Under the pieces are notes generated by a model, which worked only from the letters and a program-made list of their open reading frames with translations, did no database searches and was not told the DNA's origin. Below, in pieces: positions 9,429 to 18,615 of a stretch of 64,000 nt of DNA. This stretch comes from Roseivirga sp. E12 (lineage in GTDB: Bacteria > Bacteroidota > Bacteroidia > Cytophagales > Cyclobacteriaceae), in NCBI RefSeq assembly GCF_017592825.1, contig NZ_JAGFMD010000001.1, forward strand, positions 496,001-560,000. The letters are read 5' to 3'. Made by a program: the position numbers and the translations under genes. The first letter of the stretch is position 1; the number at the start of each line of letters is the position of its first letter.

Positions 9429-9515
9429 TATAATTGAAAGACACAAAACATCGTTAACGTCATTCTGAATGGAGCCTAGCGAAATGAAGAATCTGGTCCT
9501 TCAATTGGGTAGACC

Positions 9516-9714
9516 CCTGTCTGCCGATAGGAGGGGAATCGCCAAAAAATCAAGAGATTCTTTCCTCCTGAAAAACGGGGTCAGAATGACGGCAAACAAA
9601 AAGAACGTCATTGCCGCATAGGCGGTAATCTCTTTGAAGATTAGAAAGACTAGCCTTAGATCCTTGTCTGCCGACAGGCAGGCTTCGCTACACTATGTTT
9701 CGGTCAGGATGACG
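9516..9714. repeat. Dispersed intergenic repeat, copy 2
   Basis: A second copy of the element at 9241-9428, in the same orientation with small substitutions. It has head CCTGTCTGCCGATAGG, the AAACGGGGTCAGAATGACGG block, AACGTCATTGCCGCATAGGC and the tail GATCCTTGTCTGCCGACAGG. The rest of the gene-free stretch up to the PadR gene (9715-9842) is AT-rich and should hold that gene's promoter; I see no further structure there. Confidence 0.8.
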
Positions 9715-9842
9715 AACGAAATACAGTACACTATTTCTTTAAGTTTTATATATCATTAACAGGTGTTCATAATATATTTTATGGTAACTTGTTGATCATA
9801 TAGTGAACGCTTGGCGCTTGAACCTCTAGATAATTTAGTGAA

Positions 9843-10154
9843 ATGGTGAATCTCGGACACTTTGAAGAGCAAATACTGCTTATACTGTTACAAGAAGATG
9901 GTGTGACTGCTGTCGACTTGGTTAAAAAGTTTGATGACCTTATGGGAAAGAGCGTTACATTGTCTGCTGTACATGTTGTACTCAAGCGGATGGAAAAGAA
10001 AGGGCTGGTCACTTCAGAGTTTGGCATTCCAACAGCAGAGAGAGGCGGTCGTAGGCAACGTCATTTTAATGCTTCTGATAAAGCGAGAGAAGCAGTAATG
10101 CACATTAATTCTGAGCGTCAATTCTTATGGAAACTCATTCCGGATGTCAAGTAA
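9843..10154 (+). CDS. PadR family transcriptional regulator
   Basis: A 103-residue PadR-like winged-helix protein. The N-terminal HTH spans ~8-75, with the family pattern LSAVHVVLKRMEKKGLV followed by a GGRRQRHF wing. It lacks the long C-terminal dimerisation region of larger PadR proteins, like the short PadR_s1-type regulators. The next gene, a permease, starts 11 bp before its stop, so the two are translationally coupled. This pairing of PadR and FtsX permease is common in Bacteroidota and Acidobacteriota, and the regulator most likely represses its own operon. Confidence 0.9.
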   Translation: MVNLGHFEEQILLILLQEDGVTAVDLVKKFDDLMGKSVTLSAVHVVLKRMEKKGLVTSEFGIPTAERGGRRQRHFNASDKAREAVMHINSERQFLWKLIPDVK

Positions 10155-12810
10155 GAACTCACAGCAACAGCCATTTCCCAGGTGGATCAAGAAAGCGTTG
10201 AGACTCATTCTTGATTCTCATGACTACGAAGTCTTTATCGGAGATTTAGAAGAAATCTATCAATGGAAACTACAAAGCCATTCAAAGCTTGTAGCGAATC
10301 TTCAATTGATTCGCGAATCACTGTTATTCCTGCTTCGCTTTCTGGGAAGTAAAGAATCAAGGTTCGCCAATACAAAACTTCAATTCAGTGTACACATGAT
10401 TTATAGAAATATCAAAGTCCTTTTTCGATCTACGAAAAGCATTGGCTATTTCAGCACTAAGATGTTTATTCTTGGGATAAGCATCAGTACTTTTTTATTG
10501 ACCAAAGCTTATGTCAGTCATGAACGAAGTTATGATCATCAGCACCCAACACCAGACTTAATTTATAGACTTGTAGTAGACAGTGAATCAGATGGAGGTA
10601 TACTAAATAAGAGTGCTACCATACCACCAGCCTTGTTGCCAAGGCTTATTGCTGACAACGCAGAGATTGCCACAGGTTTTCGAATGGTAAGGACTCAGGT
10701 AGATGCTGGTATAAAAGTCAATGAAGATTCATATCTGGAAGAAGGCTTCTACTTTGCCGAACGAGAACTGCTTAATGTGTTGAGCTTTGAGTTTCTAGAA
10801 GGAAATAGTGAGGATGCCTTGACTGGACCCAATGATGTGATTTTAACCGAGTCCATTGTAAACAAGTACTTCGATTCAGGCCATGCAGTGGGTAAGGTCA
10901 TTTCCTACCTACAAATCAATGGGCAGTTTGCTAATCTTAAAGTGAAAGCTGTGATCAAAGACTTTCCCAGAACTTCTCATTTTCGACCTAAGCTGATTGC
11001 CAATTACAGAGGCAGTCTTAACCCTTGGTATCGAGGACCTGTAGCGAGTTCATGGGATTTTAATTTGGTCTGGGGCTATTTAAAGTTCAATTCTGATCAA
11101 GCAGCAGAAGCCTTCCTAAAGCGTACCAACACCGAGTATATCAAAACATTGCCATTGTCTGAAGGAATGAAAAGAGTGGAATTTAGGCTGCAGCCAATCA
11201 CCGATATTCATTTAAAGTCTCAACTTAAAAACGAAATAGAAGCAGGTGGAAGTAGTCAATTTGTGCAAATTTTAACTGCAGTAGCATATTTTCTATTAAT
11301 AGTGGGCTGTCTCAATTATTTGATTCTCACCACGGCTGACAACTTAAGAAAGCTAAAATCTGTAGCCGTTCAGAGGGTCTTGGGTGCAAGCAAGAATGAT
11401 CTCTTTATGCAGTTCTTTTCCCAATCACTCTTCCAAACCATTCTAGCACTGGGGCTATCCATTCTCTCGATCTATCTTCTTTTGCCAATGCTGAAAATTA
11501 GTATAGGCACTGAATTGACCATGGGTTCATTATCCGTGCAAGAAGTCTCTCTATTGGCATTGGGTTTATTGCTCTTCAGCGGATTTATTGCCTTACATCC
11601 TATACTGATGGTTTCGAGTTTCAAAAGCTCTGAGTTATTAGGTAAGATCACTTTGACGAAAGGGAATGGAAGGTTTAGCTTCAAGTCAGTTCTCGTAATT
11701 GTTCAATTGATGTTTGCTACGTTCTCGTTGTTTGCCATCTTGGTGATTTCTGGTCAAGTAGCGTATATCAACGATAAAGATCTCGGCTTTGATCAAAGTG
11801 CGATAATGGTGGTGTCGTCCAGAAGGGGCTTGGATGAAAGTACACTCAGAACCGAGTTGTTGCGAAATCCCAATGTCTTAAGTGTAAGTTCTGGCGCTCG
11901 CGTACCTGGAGGAAGGCCAATGCCCACCAGCAAGTTCAGGGCAGATCATATGTCAGAGGCAGATAAAGTAGAAATGATATACATGGCCGTTGACTCATCC
12001 TTCATTTCCCTATTTGACTTTCAACTCATGGAAGGTCGAGACTTTAGCGAAGCCATTACTTCTGATTTGACAGATGCTGTCATCATTAGCGAAAAGGCAG
12101 CTGAACTGTTCGGCTTTGAAGAAAACGCAATAGGCAGCATTATTGAACTCTATGGACGAAATAATGGCCCTTCAATGGGTAAAAAGCAGGTCATTGGCGT
12201 TGTTAAAGACCCGTATTTCGAGTCTTTGTATGAGGAAGTCAAACCTGTGGTTTTTGTAAAGAAGCGCATTGGCGGTTCCAGAATCATGATTAAAATGGCC
12301 AAGTCTGAAGAAGTCGAAACCATCGCTTTTATAAGTAACAAATGGGCTTTGCAATTTCCCGAGTTGCCGTTGGAGTATTACCTATTGGATAATCATATGG
12401 CCACCAAATACAGTGGAGAACAAAATCTAAAAACACTCATTTGGCCCATTACCATCATTGCCATCGTGGCCTCTGCGCTTGGTTTGATCAGCTTAATCGC
12501 CTTCTCCGTACAATTCATCCAGAAGGAGGTAAGCATCAGGAAAGTATTAGGTGCTTCTAGAGAGAACTTATATTTTATGGTGACCAAGGACTATCTGGGC
12601 AATTTGTTGCTGGCCTTGGTGATCTCCATTCCTATCGGCAACTTGGTCATGCAACAGTGGCTGAATAATTATGCGTATCACGTTGATGTAGATTTCACCT
12701 ATTACCTCAATGTGACTATTGCATTATTAGCGATGGTGCTCCTGACCACGAGTTATCATATCATCAAAACGGTGTTCATCAATCCGGTGACCATTTTGAA
12801 ACAGGATTAA
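10144..12810 (+). CDS. FtsX/MacB-type permease with N-terminal permease-prefix domain
   Basis: An 888-residue permease. Residues ~5-75 form an extra N-terminal segment (WIKKALRLIL, YEVFIGDLEEIYQWKL) of the permease-prefix type found in PadR-linked transporters. The core has one helix at ~105-120, a MacB-like periplasmic domain, three helices at ~375-490, a fourth near 525, a second periplasmic domain, and a final FtsX triplet at ~770-880 with VSIRKVLGAS. It overlaps the PadR gene. No ATPase gene lies beside it, so it must borrow one encoded elsewhere or act without one. The transported or sensed ligand is unknown. Confidence 0.9.
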   Translation: MSSKNSQQQPFPRWIKKALRLILDSHDYEVFIGDLEEIYQWKLQSHSKLVANLQLIRESLLFLLRFLGSKESRFANTKLQFSVHMIYRNIKVLFRSTKSIGYFSTKMFILGISISTFLLTKAYVSHERSYDHQHPTPDLIYRLVVDSESDGGILNKSATIPPALLPRLIADNAEIATGFRMVRTQVDAGIKVNEDSYLEEGFYFAERELLNVLSFEFLEGNSEDALTGPNDVILTESIVNKYFDSGHAVGKVISYLQINGQFANLKVKAVIKDFPRTSHFRPKLIANYRGSLNPWYRGPVASSWDFNLVWGYLKFNSDQAAEAFLKRTNTEYIKTLPLSEGMKRVEFRLQPITDIHLKSQLKNEIEAGGSSQFVQILTAVAYFLLIVGCLNYLILTTADNLRKLKSVAVQRVLGASKNDLFMQFFSQSLFQTILALGLSILSIYLLLPMLKISIGTELTMGSLSVQEVSLLALGLLLFSGFIALHPILMVSSFKSSELLGKITLTKGNGRFSFKSVLVIVQLMFATFSLFAILVISGQVAYINDKDLGFDQSAIMVVSSRRGLDESTLRTELLRNPNVLSVSSGARVPGGRPMPTSKFRADHMSEADKVEMIYMAVDSSFISLFDFQLMEGRDFSEAITSDLTDAVIISEKAAELFGFEENAIGSIIELYGRNNGPSMGKKQVIGVVKDPYFESLYEEVKPVVFVKKRIGGSRIMIKMAKSEEVETIAFISNKWALQFPELPLEYYLLDNHMATKYSGEQNLKTLIWPITIIAIVASALGLISLIAFSVQFIQKEVSIRKVLGASRENLYFMVTKDYLGNLLLALVISIPIGNLVMQQWLNNYAYHVDVDFTYYLNVTIALLAMVLLTTSYHIIKTVFINPVTILKQD

Positions 12811-12817
12811 AGTTTAT

Positions 12818-12859
12818 GTCACCCTGCCCCGAAGCTTCGAGGTATTTCAGAGTCTATAA
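12818..12859. repeat. Short intergenic repeat (GTCACCCTG...TCTATAA type)
   Basis: Starts GTCACCCTG and ends TTTCAGAGTCTATAA. The same two ends, closer together, occur at 15117-15147, where they form a perfect hairpin. Probably a divergent copy of a short dispersed element between the permease and M1 peptidase genes. Confidence 0.5.
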
Positions 12860-12962
12860 TACGCTTGGTATGGCAGCCTAACCTTACGCATAATAATGCT
12901 TACAAAATTCCAGTTGAATTGTCTAGCTTAGAATCATTGTCAAAACTAAAAGAGCAATTATC

Positions 12963-14960
12963 ATGATCTCGCGTTTACTTATCTGTCTATTTCTATGCTC
13001 AGGCACACTAGCCTTTGCACAAAAGAAAACTCCACTTCGGACATCTCTTGAAACCACCAAGAGAGCCATTCGCACCGATGTGCCAATGACTAACTCTATT
13101 CGTAAGGCTTTTGCCGCTGGCACACGGGACTTTACGGGAAGCCCTGGTGCTAACTATTGGCAAATTCAGACCGACTATGACATTAATGCAAGCATAAATC
13201 CAAATACACAGGTGATCACTGGTAGTGAAACGATTACGCTACATAACAATAGCCCTGAGCCTATGACAATGATTGTCTTAAAGCTAGATCATAACATTTT
13301 TAGAGCAGATGTACCTCGTGGATCATCCAGGCCAGCTGAAACAACTGATGGCATGGTAGTGACTAGAATTATGGTCAATGGAGATATGGTCGATCTCGCA
13401 CCAATTCCAAGACCACGTCAGCGGGGAATTCGATTAGCCCCACGTTTAGAAGCTAATGGTTTACAACAAACTGTAGCCTACATTACTTTGGCCAAACCCA
13501 TTCCAGCAAACTCTAAAGCAACCTTAGAAATTGATTGGAACACGAAGTTACCGGGTGGAGAAAAAGGCAATGCCCACAGAATGACACAACGCTGGCAAAG
13601 AAGACTTTTTCAGCCAACACAATGGTTTCCGAGAGTCGCCAAATTTGATGACTTAAGGGGTTGGAAAACTCAGCCTTATTTAGGGCCAGCTGAGTTCTTC
13701 AATAATTTTGGCCGATTTGATGTTAAAATCACTGTACCTGCTGGCTGGTTAGTGAGTGGGACGGGAGTACTTCAAAACCCTGAAGAGGTATTAATGGCGC
13801 CAATTAGAGAACGCATTGCAAAGATTACTGACTCTGACGATGAAATTACTATTGTAGGAGAGGATGAAAGAGGCGCTGGCAAAGCGACTACTAATGGAGA
13901 GAGTCTAACATGGCATTATTTAGCAGATCAAGTGAATGACTTTGCATGGGCAACCTCAGCTGAATTTATCTGGAAAGCCACGCGTGCTACGATTCCGGGT
14001 AAAGGAGAAATCCCAATTCATATGTTCTACCTACCAGAAAGAGCAGAACGATTTGCTAGAGCTGGAGAAATAGGGAGACATGCTTTAGAGTTCTACTCTA
14101 ACCTTTGGGCTCCCTACGCTTTTCCTCAGTTGACCTTTCAAGATGGACCTAGTGCCGGTATGGAATATCCTATGGTTGTGAACTCCAATCAAGGAGCTGC
14201 TGATCATGAAATTGCACACCAATGGTGGCCAATGATGTTGGGAACGAATGAAACACGCTATGGCTGGATGGATGAAGGATTCAATTCCTATATGAACATT
14301 CTTTCAAGGAATGATAGCAGAGGTCAACCTTTTAATTTGGATAATAGAGGAAGAAGTTATGGTAGAGTAAGTGGTGGGGAAGATGAGGCTGCTATGATGT
14401 GGAATGCTAATTACGGAGGCAATGGTTATGGTTATCAAACCTACAGCAAAGCACCAGCAATGTTATCCATGCTGGGTGGTATTGTAGGGGACGATAAGGT
14501 GATTGCTGCGATGAAAAAGTATTCAGAGGTATGGGCCTTTAAACACCCATCACCTTGGGATTATATCTTCTTTATGAATAACGAACTGGGTGAGAACCTA
14601 GAGTGGTTTTGGTACTACTGGTTATGGACAACAGAATCTGTTGAAGGATCAATCCAAAACGTTAATACAGGCAGTACGACAGAGGTTACTGTACATCAAG
14701 CTGGAGAAATGCCATCACCTGTAGTATTGAAAGTAGAATTTGAAGCCTCTGGTCCCAAGATCAGATCCATGAAGAACGCAGTGATGATGGATGATAATAC
14801 GGCCATAGTTACTTTTCCAGTAGATGTTTGGATGAATGGCAACAGAACGTATAAAGCAAAAATGACTTTCGGAGGAAGAAAGATTTCAAAAATCACGCTT
14901 GATCCTGCTGGAAGATTTCCTGATAAGGATCCAAAGGATAACGTATGGACGAATAATTAA
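12963..14960 (+). CDS. Secreted M1-family metallopeptidase
   Basis: A 665-residue zinc peptidase with a signal peptide ending near FAQ (residue ~20). The gluzincin signature is complete: His415, Glu416 and His419 in HEIAHQWW, with the third ligand Glu438 in WMDEGFNSY 19 residues later. An AGMEYP segment replaces the usual GAMEN exopeptidase motif and lies at the expected distance upstream. The N-terminal ~350 residues match the M1 beta-domain. It probably removes N-terminal residues from peptides in the periplasm or outside the cell. It is preceded by a 152-bp gap with a short repeat and followed by a repeat and the terminator of the opposite operon. Confidence 0.93.
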   Translation: MISRLLICLFLCSGTLAFAQKKTPLRTSLETTKRAIRTDVPMTNSIRKAFAAGTRDFTGSPGANYWQIQTDYDINASINPNTQVITGSETITLHNNSPEPMTMIVLKLDHNIFRADVPRGSSRPAETTDGMVVTRIMVNGDMVDLAPIPRPRQRGIRLAPRLEANGLQQTVAYITLAKPIPANSKATLEIDWNTKLPGGEKGNAHRMTQRWQRRLFQPTQWFPRVAKFDDLRGWKTQPYLGPAEFFNNFGRFDVKITVPAGWLVSGTGVLQNPEEVLMAPIRERIAKITDSDDEITIVGEDERGAGKATTNGESLTWHYLADQVNDFAWATSAEFIWKATRATIPGKGEIPIHMFYLPERAERFARAGEIGRHALEFYSNLWAPYAFPQLTFQDGPSAGMEYPMVVNSNQGAADHEIAHQWWPMMLGTNETRYGWMDEGFNSYMNILSRNDSRGQPFNLDNRGRSYGRVSGGEDEAAMMWNANYGGNGYGYQTYSKAPAMLSMLGGIVGDDKVIAAMKKYSEVWAFKHPSPWDYIFFMNNELGENLEWFWYYWLWTTESVEGSIQNVNTGSTTEVTVHQAGEMPSPVVLKVEFEASGPKIRSMKNAVMMDDNTAIVTFPVDVWMNGNRTYKAKMTFGGRKISKITLDPAGRFPDKDPKDNVWTNN

Positions 14961-15020
14961 TCCTCTTCTATTTCGTCATCCTGAGAGAGGTACGACCGAA
15001 GGATCTCGTTCAACATAATG

Positions 15021-15120
15021 AGATCCTTGTCTGCCGATAGGCAGGGAATCCGCAAACAATCAGGAGATTCTTTCCCCCTGAAAAACGGGGTCAGAATGAC
15101 GGCAAACAAAAAAAACGTCA
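15021..15120. repeat. Dispersed intergenic repeat, copy 3 (shorter)
   Basis: Carries the CCTTGTCTGCCGATAGGCAG head and the AGGAGATTCTTTCCCCCTGA and AAACGGGGTCAGAATGACGG blocks of the copies at 9.2-9.7 kb, but stops after ACGTCA, where a different short repeat is joined. It lies between convergent genes. Confidence 0.8.
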
Positions 15121-15140
15121 CCCTGAATTCATTTCAGGGT
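15108..15140 (-). terminator. Terminator of the HAD/kinase/regulator operon
   Basis: On the minus strand, a perfect 8-bp stem (ACCCTGAA with TTCAGGGT, 5-nt loop), then GACG and eight T residues. It lies 21 bp past the HAD stop codon and is built from the short repeat that also occurs at 12818-12859. Confidence 0.65.
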
Positions 15141-15160
15141 CTATAAAACCTTCTGATGGA

Positions 15161-15817
15161 TTAGAAAAGATTCTGGAGTCTGTCAAAGTGTATTGAATCA
15201 AATTCATTGATCACTAAGTCAGCCTTGCTGTAATCTTGATTTTTGGAGTGTATACTGTCGAAACCAATGCAGTAGATGCCGGCTCTTTTAGCTGCCTCAA
15301 TACCATTGGTAGCATCTTCTATTACAATGCATTCCTCAGGACTAAATCCTGTGGCGGTGGCAGCATTAATAAAGATTTCTGGATGGGGTTTGGATTCTTT
15401 GAGTTCTGAGCCACTCAACTTCGCTTTGAAATAAGGATTTAGGCCAAACCGATTGAAGGTTCGCTCTATACTCACCATGGTGGCGGATGAGGCCAATACC
15501 AGTGTGAGACCATTGCTGTGATAGTTATGAATAAGAGACCTTACGCCTTTTATTAAGTCAAAGGTCTTGTCATTATCAAAAATGAAGTCAAAATGCCTCC
15601 TTTTTATCACCGCCATTTCTTGAGCTGTTCGGTTTAACTCAAAGTGCTCTATCAATAGATTGCAGACGTTAATGGTAGACTTACCTGTTAACGATTCATA
15701 GAGGTCAGGGGACACGGAGATGCCAACTTCTTCGAACATCGCGTGGTACGCCTTTGAGTGGAGTGGCTCACTATCTATTATCACTCCGTCCATATCGAAG
15801 ATTACGGCTTTCAGCAT
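15161..15817 (-). CDS. HAD-superfamily hydrolase, beta-phosphoglucomutase/phosphatase type
   Basis: A 218-residue HAD enzyme. The frame is open 75 bp further upstream, but the ATG at 15817 (MLKAVIFDMDGVIIDSEP) is the natural start: it places the catalytic DxD motif at residues 9-11, as in the family, and lies 1 bp after the stop of the preceding kinase gene. A helical cap domain spans ~15-85. The threonine/serine motif is in LVLASSATM, and the acidic motif in CIVIEDATNGIEAA. It probably dephosphorylates or isomerises a sugar phosphate or similar small metabolite. It shares an operon with the two-component genes, perhaps only as a passenger. Confidence 0.9.
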   Translation of the reverse strand: MLKAVIFDMDGVIIDSEPLHSKAYHAMFEEVGISVSPDLYESLTGKSTINVCNLLIEHFELNRTAQEMAVIKRRHFDFIFDNDKTFDLIKGVRSLIHNYHSNGLTLVLASSATMVSIERTFNRFGLNPYFKAKLSGSELKESKPHPEIFINAATATGFSPEECIVIEDATNGIEAAKRAGIYCIGFDSIHSKNQDYSKADLVINEFDSIHFDRLQNLF

Positions 15818-15818
15818 T

Positions 15819-17138
15819 TTACTTTTTTTGTGGTAGTGCAATTGACAATTTCGTGACCTGTGCAAGACGATTGTATTCGAGTACACCACCATGTGCTTTC
15901 ACAATCTTTCGAGATAGCGCGAGTCCAATACCAGAGCCTTCGGCTTTAGTTGTATAGAATGGCACAAAGATCTCTGAGATGGCATTTTCAGGTACTCCAG
16001 GCCCATTGTCTTCCACTTGAATGATAATGTGACCAGCAATGCTATAAAGCCTGAGCCATACCGATGGATCATCAACTTCTGAAATGGCTTCCTTTGCATT
16101 CTTAATCAGATTGATCAACACCTGTGTCATCAGTGCTCTATCAATATGGAGCTTGCCTGAATAATTATTCTCTACTATGAACTTGACTTTCTCTTCGGTA
16201 TCCATCAGAGAGGCAACTGATTCAATCAACACTTTGCTATCAATAGTCTCCAAGTGCGGTTCAATGGGGCGATTGATCTGCTTATAAGCCTCTACAAACT
16301 TGAGCATGCCTGAAGTACGTTCCTCAATGGCTCTCAAGCTAGTTGCCATGTTCTTTTGATCCTTAGGCTCTAATGAGATAAGCTCATCATCCTGAATCAG
16401 TTTCTTGTTTACCACTTTAATTAATGAAAGGATAGGAGTAGTGGAGTTCATGATCTCATGCGTCATCACACGCATTAGCTTTTGATAACTATCCAATTCC
16501 TTTGCATCTAGAGAACTTCGGATGTCAGCAAGGGAGGCCAACTTCAGTGATTTGTCTTTCAGCTTAAATGATTCTGTCTTTACAAAAAGCTTTTGTCCGT
16601 TGTTATGGTCGATCCATTCCGCAGGCATTCGGTCCTTGGAGATCATAACTTGATGAATTTTTGGGAATTCCTCCTTAATACGATTTAGATTGATTAGCCC
16701 CGGGAGCTCCAACAACAGGTCAAACGCTTTGTTAGTGAAGCTAACCTTACCTTCATTGTCATAGCATACTACCGCTACAGAAACATGCCTCAAAACCGTT
16801 TGGAGTAGCCTAAATTCAGCTTCTCTATTGGTTTGGAGAGTCTCCATACTCTCGGTTATCAAATCATAAGCGCCTTGAAGCTCCTTAGAATTCGTTTTAT
16901 TCTGATAGGTGCGATTGAAGTCTCCATATTTGATGGAATGAAGAAAGCTTGCCCAGTTGCGCTCTTGCAGATGCAGGCGCCAGGTAAGTTCAAGAGAGAA
17001 GATTACAATCAGTCCGCCAAACATATATGGCGTTATGGACAGTTCAGTTTCTAGATAGGAGTAGACCAAACCAATGGTAGCCCCAACAATGAGCAAAACG
17101 CGAATAAAAATGAGTAAGAAGCCTTTGTTAAAGATCAT
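15819..17138 (-). CDS. Sensor histidine kinase (NtrB-like, PAS domain)
   Basis: A 439-residue membrane kinase. Two hydrophobic helices at ~7-48 anchor it; a linker and a PAS-like domain occupy ~105-200. The HisKA region has the phospho-acceptor His in MTHEIMNSTTPIL, and the HATPase domain shows NLIKNAKEAI (N box), VEDNGPGVPE (G1) and GSGIGLALS (G2). Almost no periplasmic loop separates the two helices, so the signal may be sensed in the membrane or by the PAS domain. The gene overlaps the upstream sigma-54 response regulator gene by 11 bp, so that protein is the cognate partner. Confidence 0.93.
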   Translation of the reverse strand: MIFNKGFLLIFIRVLLIVGATIGLVYSYLETELSITPYMFGGLIVIFSLELTWRLHLQERNWASFLHSIKYGDFNRTYQNKTNSKELQGAYDLITESMETLQTNREAEFRLLQTVLRHVSVAVVCYDNEGKVSFTNKAFDLLLELPGLINLNRIKEEFPKIHQVMISKDRMPAEWIDHNNGQKLFVKTESFKLKDKSLKLASLADIRSSLDAKELDSYQKLMRVMTHEIMNSTTPILSLIKVVNKKLIQDDELISLEPKDQKNMATSLRAIEERTSGMLKFVEAYKQINRPIEPHLETIDSKVLIESVASLMDTEEKVKFIVENNYSGKLHIDRALMTQVLINLIKNAKEAISEVDDPSVWLRLYSIAGHIIIQVEDNGPGVPENAISEIFVPFYTTKAEGSGIGLALSRKIVKAHGGVLEYNRLAQVTKLSIALPQKK

Positions 17139-18453
17139 ACTTCTTCATTTTTCGGTATAAAGTGTTTCTGCCAATCCCAAGTTCTGCAGCGGCATGAGTG
17201 ATATTTCCCGAGTGCCTTTCCATGACCTCAACTATTTTTCGTTTCTCAACCTCATAAAGATTGTCAGCAGGAGCTTCTGTATGGTCATCTCCTTTAAAAG
17301 CTTCCGTATTATCCATGATTACCATCCTCTCGATATTGTTTCTAAGCTCACGAATATTACCTGGCCAATGATAGTCTTCTAGGTCTTTGAATTGCTCTTT
17401 GGTCAACCCAAAGCCCTTGTCATATTTTCTATTGAATTGATAAAGAAAGTGTTCGGCCAAAGGTTTTATATCATCCTTTCTATTGCGAAGTGGGGGTAGC
17501 TCGATATGAACTGTGTTGATTCGAAACAGTAGGTCTTGCCGAAATTGTGATGGATCGCTTAAAGCCTCCATGGATTTATGAGAAGTACTGATTAATCTAA
17601 TATCTATGGCTCTTGGCCGATGTTCTCCAACGCGGTTCACCTCTCTATTCTGTAATGCCGAAAGGAGTTTAGATTGTAATTCGATAGGAATACTTCCTAC
17701 TTCATCCAAGAGGAGTGTACCCAGGTTAGCGCCTTCCATCATGCCTGTTTTGTCTTCGCTGGCATCCGTAAAAGCTCCTTTAACATGACCAAATAGGGTA
17801 GATTCAAACAGACCGGAGGAGACAGCACTCAAGTCTGCATTAATGAAGGGCTGTGCCGCACGTGTCGATTGCTGGTGTATAAGGCGTGCTAGTACTTCTT
17901 TTCCTGTTCCATGCGGCCCTGTAATCAGCACTGACGCATCTGTGCTTGCAACTTTAGATACAGTGTGCATCACCTGGTCCATTCTCTTAGACTGGCCCAT
18001 AACCATACTGCCTAGCTGGTTGGACTGATTGATCAATAAATCTCTGCTAGAGGTGACGGCTGCTAAGTCACGTTGAGAATTAGAAAGGTTTAAGCCAGCC
18101 TGAACAGTAGCAACCAGCTTTTCATTTGAGAAAGGCTTTTCCAAAAAGTCGTTGGCACCTTGCTTTAAAGACTTAACTGCTATATCCAGAAATCCATGAG
18201 CAGTTAACACAATGATGGAAACATGAGGTCTCATTTCTTTGAGCCTCTTTATCCATGCCAGTCCTTCAGCACCGTCAGAATCACCAATGGCAAAATTGAG
18301 GTCCAAAAGAATGACTTTGATGTCTATGCTTTCTAAAAGGGGAAGTGCGGCACTGGGGTGTTCGAGGGCATGAATTTCTCCGAACGATTCTTCTAAAACC
18401 ATACGAATTGTATGAAGCATTAAAGGATCATCGTCTAGGGCCAGTATATCCAC
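17128..18453 (-). CDS. Sigma-54-dependent response regulator (NtrC family)
   Basis: A 441-residue regulator with three domains. The receiver domain (1-120) has Asp51 as the phospho-acceptor in LLDLN. The AAA+ domain (~145-380) has Walker A GPHGTGKE, Walker B LLLDEVG, and a sigma-54 contact loop reading GAFTDA instead of GAFTGA, a variant found in other active members. A Fis-type HTH (ITHAAAELGIGRNTLYRKMKK) ends the protein. It activates sigma-54 promoters; a good -24/-12 site and a palindrome lie upstream of the divergent permease gene at 18616, the most likely target. First gene of the operon with the kinase and HAD genes. Confidence 0.94.
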   Translation of the reverse strand: MDILALDDDPLMLHTIRMVLEESFGEIHALEHPSAALPLLESIDIKVILLDLNFAIGDSDGAEGLAWIKRLKEMRPHVSIIVLTAHGFLDIAVKSLKQGANDFLEKPFSNEKLVATVQAGLNLSNSQRDLAAVTSSRDLLINQSNQLGSMVMGQSKRMDQVMHTVSKVASTDASVLITGPHGTGKEVLARLIHQQSTRAAQPFINADLSAVSSGLFESTLFGHVKGAFTDASEDKTGMMEGANLGTLLLDEVGSIPIELQSKLLSALQNREVNRVGEHRPRAIDIRLISTSHKSMEALSDPSQFRQDLLFRINTVHIELPPLRNRKDDIKPLAEHFLYQFNRKYDKGFGLTKEQFKDLEDYHWPGNIRELRNNIERMVIMDNTEAFKGDDHTEAPADNLYEVEKRKIVEVMERHSGNITHAAAELGIGRNTLYRKMKKYDL

Positions 18454-18472
18454 GGATAAATATAGTAATTTA

Positions 18473-18503
18473 CTGTTCTAGGTTGGAACAGTTGATTGTA
18501 CCA
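18473..18503. promoter_or_regulatory. Palindromic upstream activator-like site for the NtrC-family regulator
   Basis: Two overlapping inverted repeats: CTGTTC/GAACAG (18473-18491) and TGGAACA-N6-TGTACCA (18484-18503). They lie between the divergent regulator and permease genes, 73-100 bp before the -24 element, the usual place for an NtrC-type enhancer site. Binding is inferred. Confidence 0.55.
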
Positions 18504-18575
18504 GAGCGATCACTTTTTAGGGTTTCTTGATCATAAATCAACTTAATCAACTGAATATCTGATAGTTAAATATTA

Positions 18576-18591
18576 TGGCAGCCTTTTGGCC
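18576..18591 (+). promoter_or_regulatory. Candidate sigma-54 (-24/-12) promoter
   Basis: The sequence TGGCAGCCTTTTGGCC aligns with the sigma-54 consensus TGGCACN5TTGCW: the GG (18577-18578) and GC (18589-18590) doublets are exact and correctly spaced, with one mismatch in each half outside them. Transcription would start near 18602, about 14 bp before the ATG of the permease. Confidence 0.65.
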
Positions 18592-18615
18592 TTATATGGT
18601 CAAATACCTACAATT

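Noticed and set aside
9204-9446. Two overlapping minus-strand open frames of 69-80 codons
   Set aside because: They lie wholly within dispersed intergenic repeats and have the repeat's composition, not that of a protein.
9120-9842. Possible CRISPR array in the repeat-rich gap
   Set aside because: The repeats are long, composite and unevenly spaced, with no short unique spacers and no cas gene.
15818-15892. 25-codon upstream extension of the HAD gene
   Set aside because: It runs over the kinase 3' end, and the DxD motif sits at the usual distance only from the ATG at 15817.
18586-18615. TTG start 30 bp upstream of the permease ATG
   Set aside because: The TTG lies inside the -12 half of the candidate sigma-54 promoter, so it would not be in the transcript.
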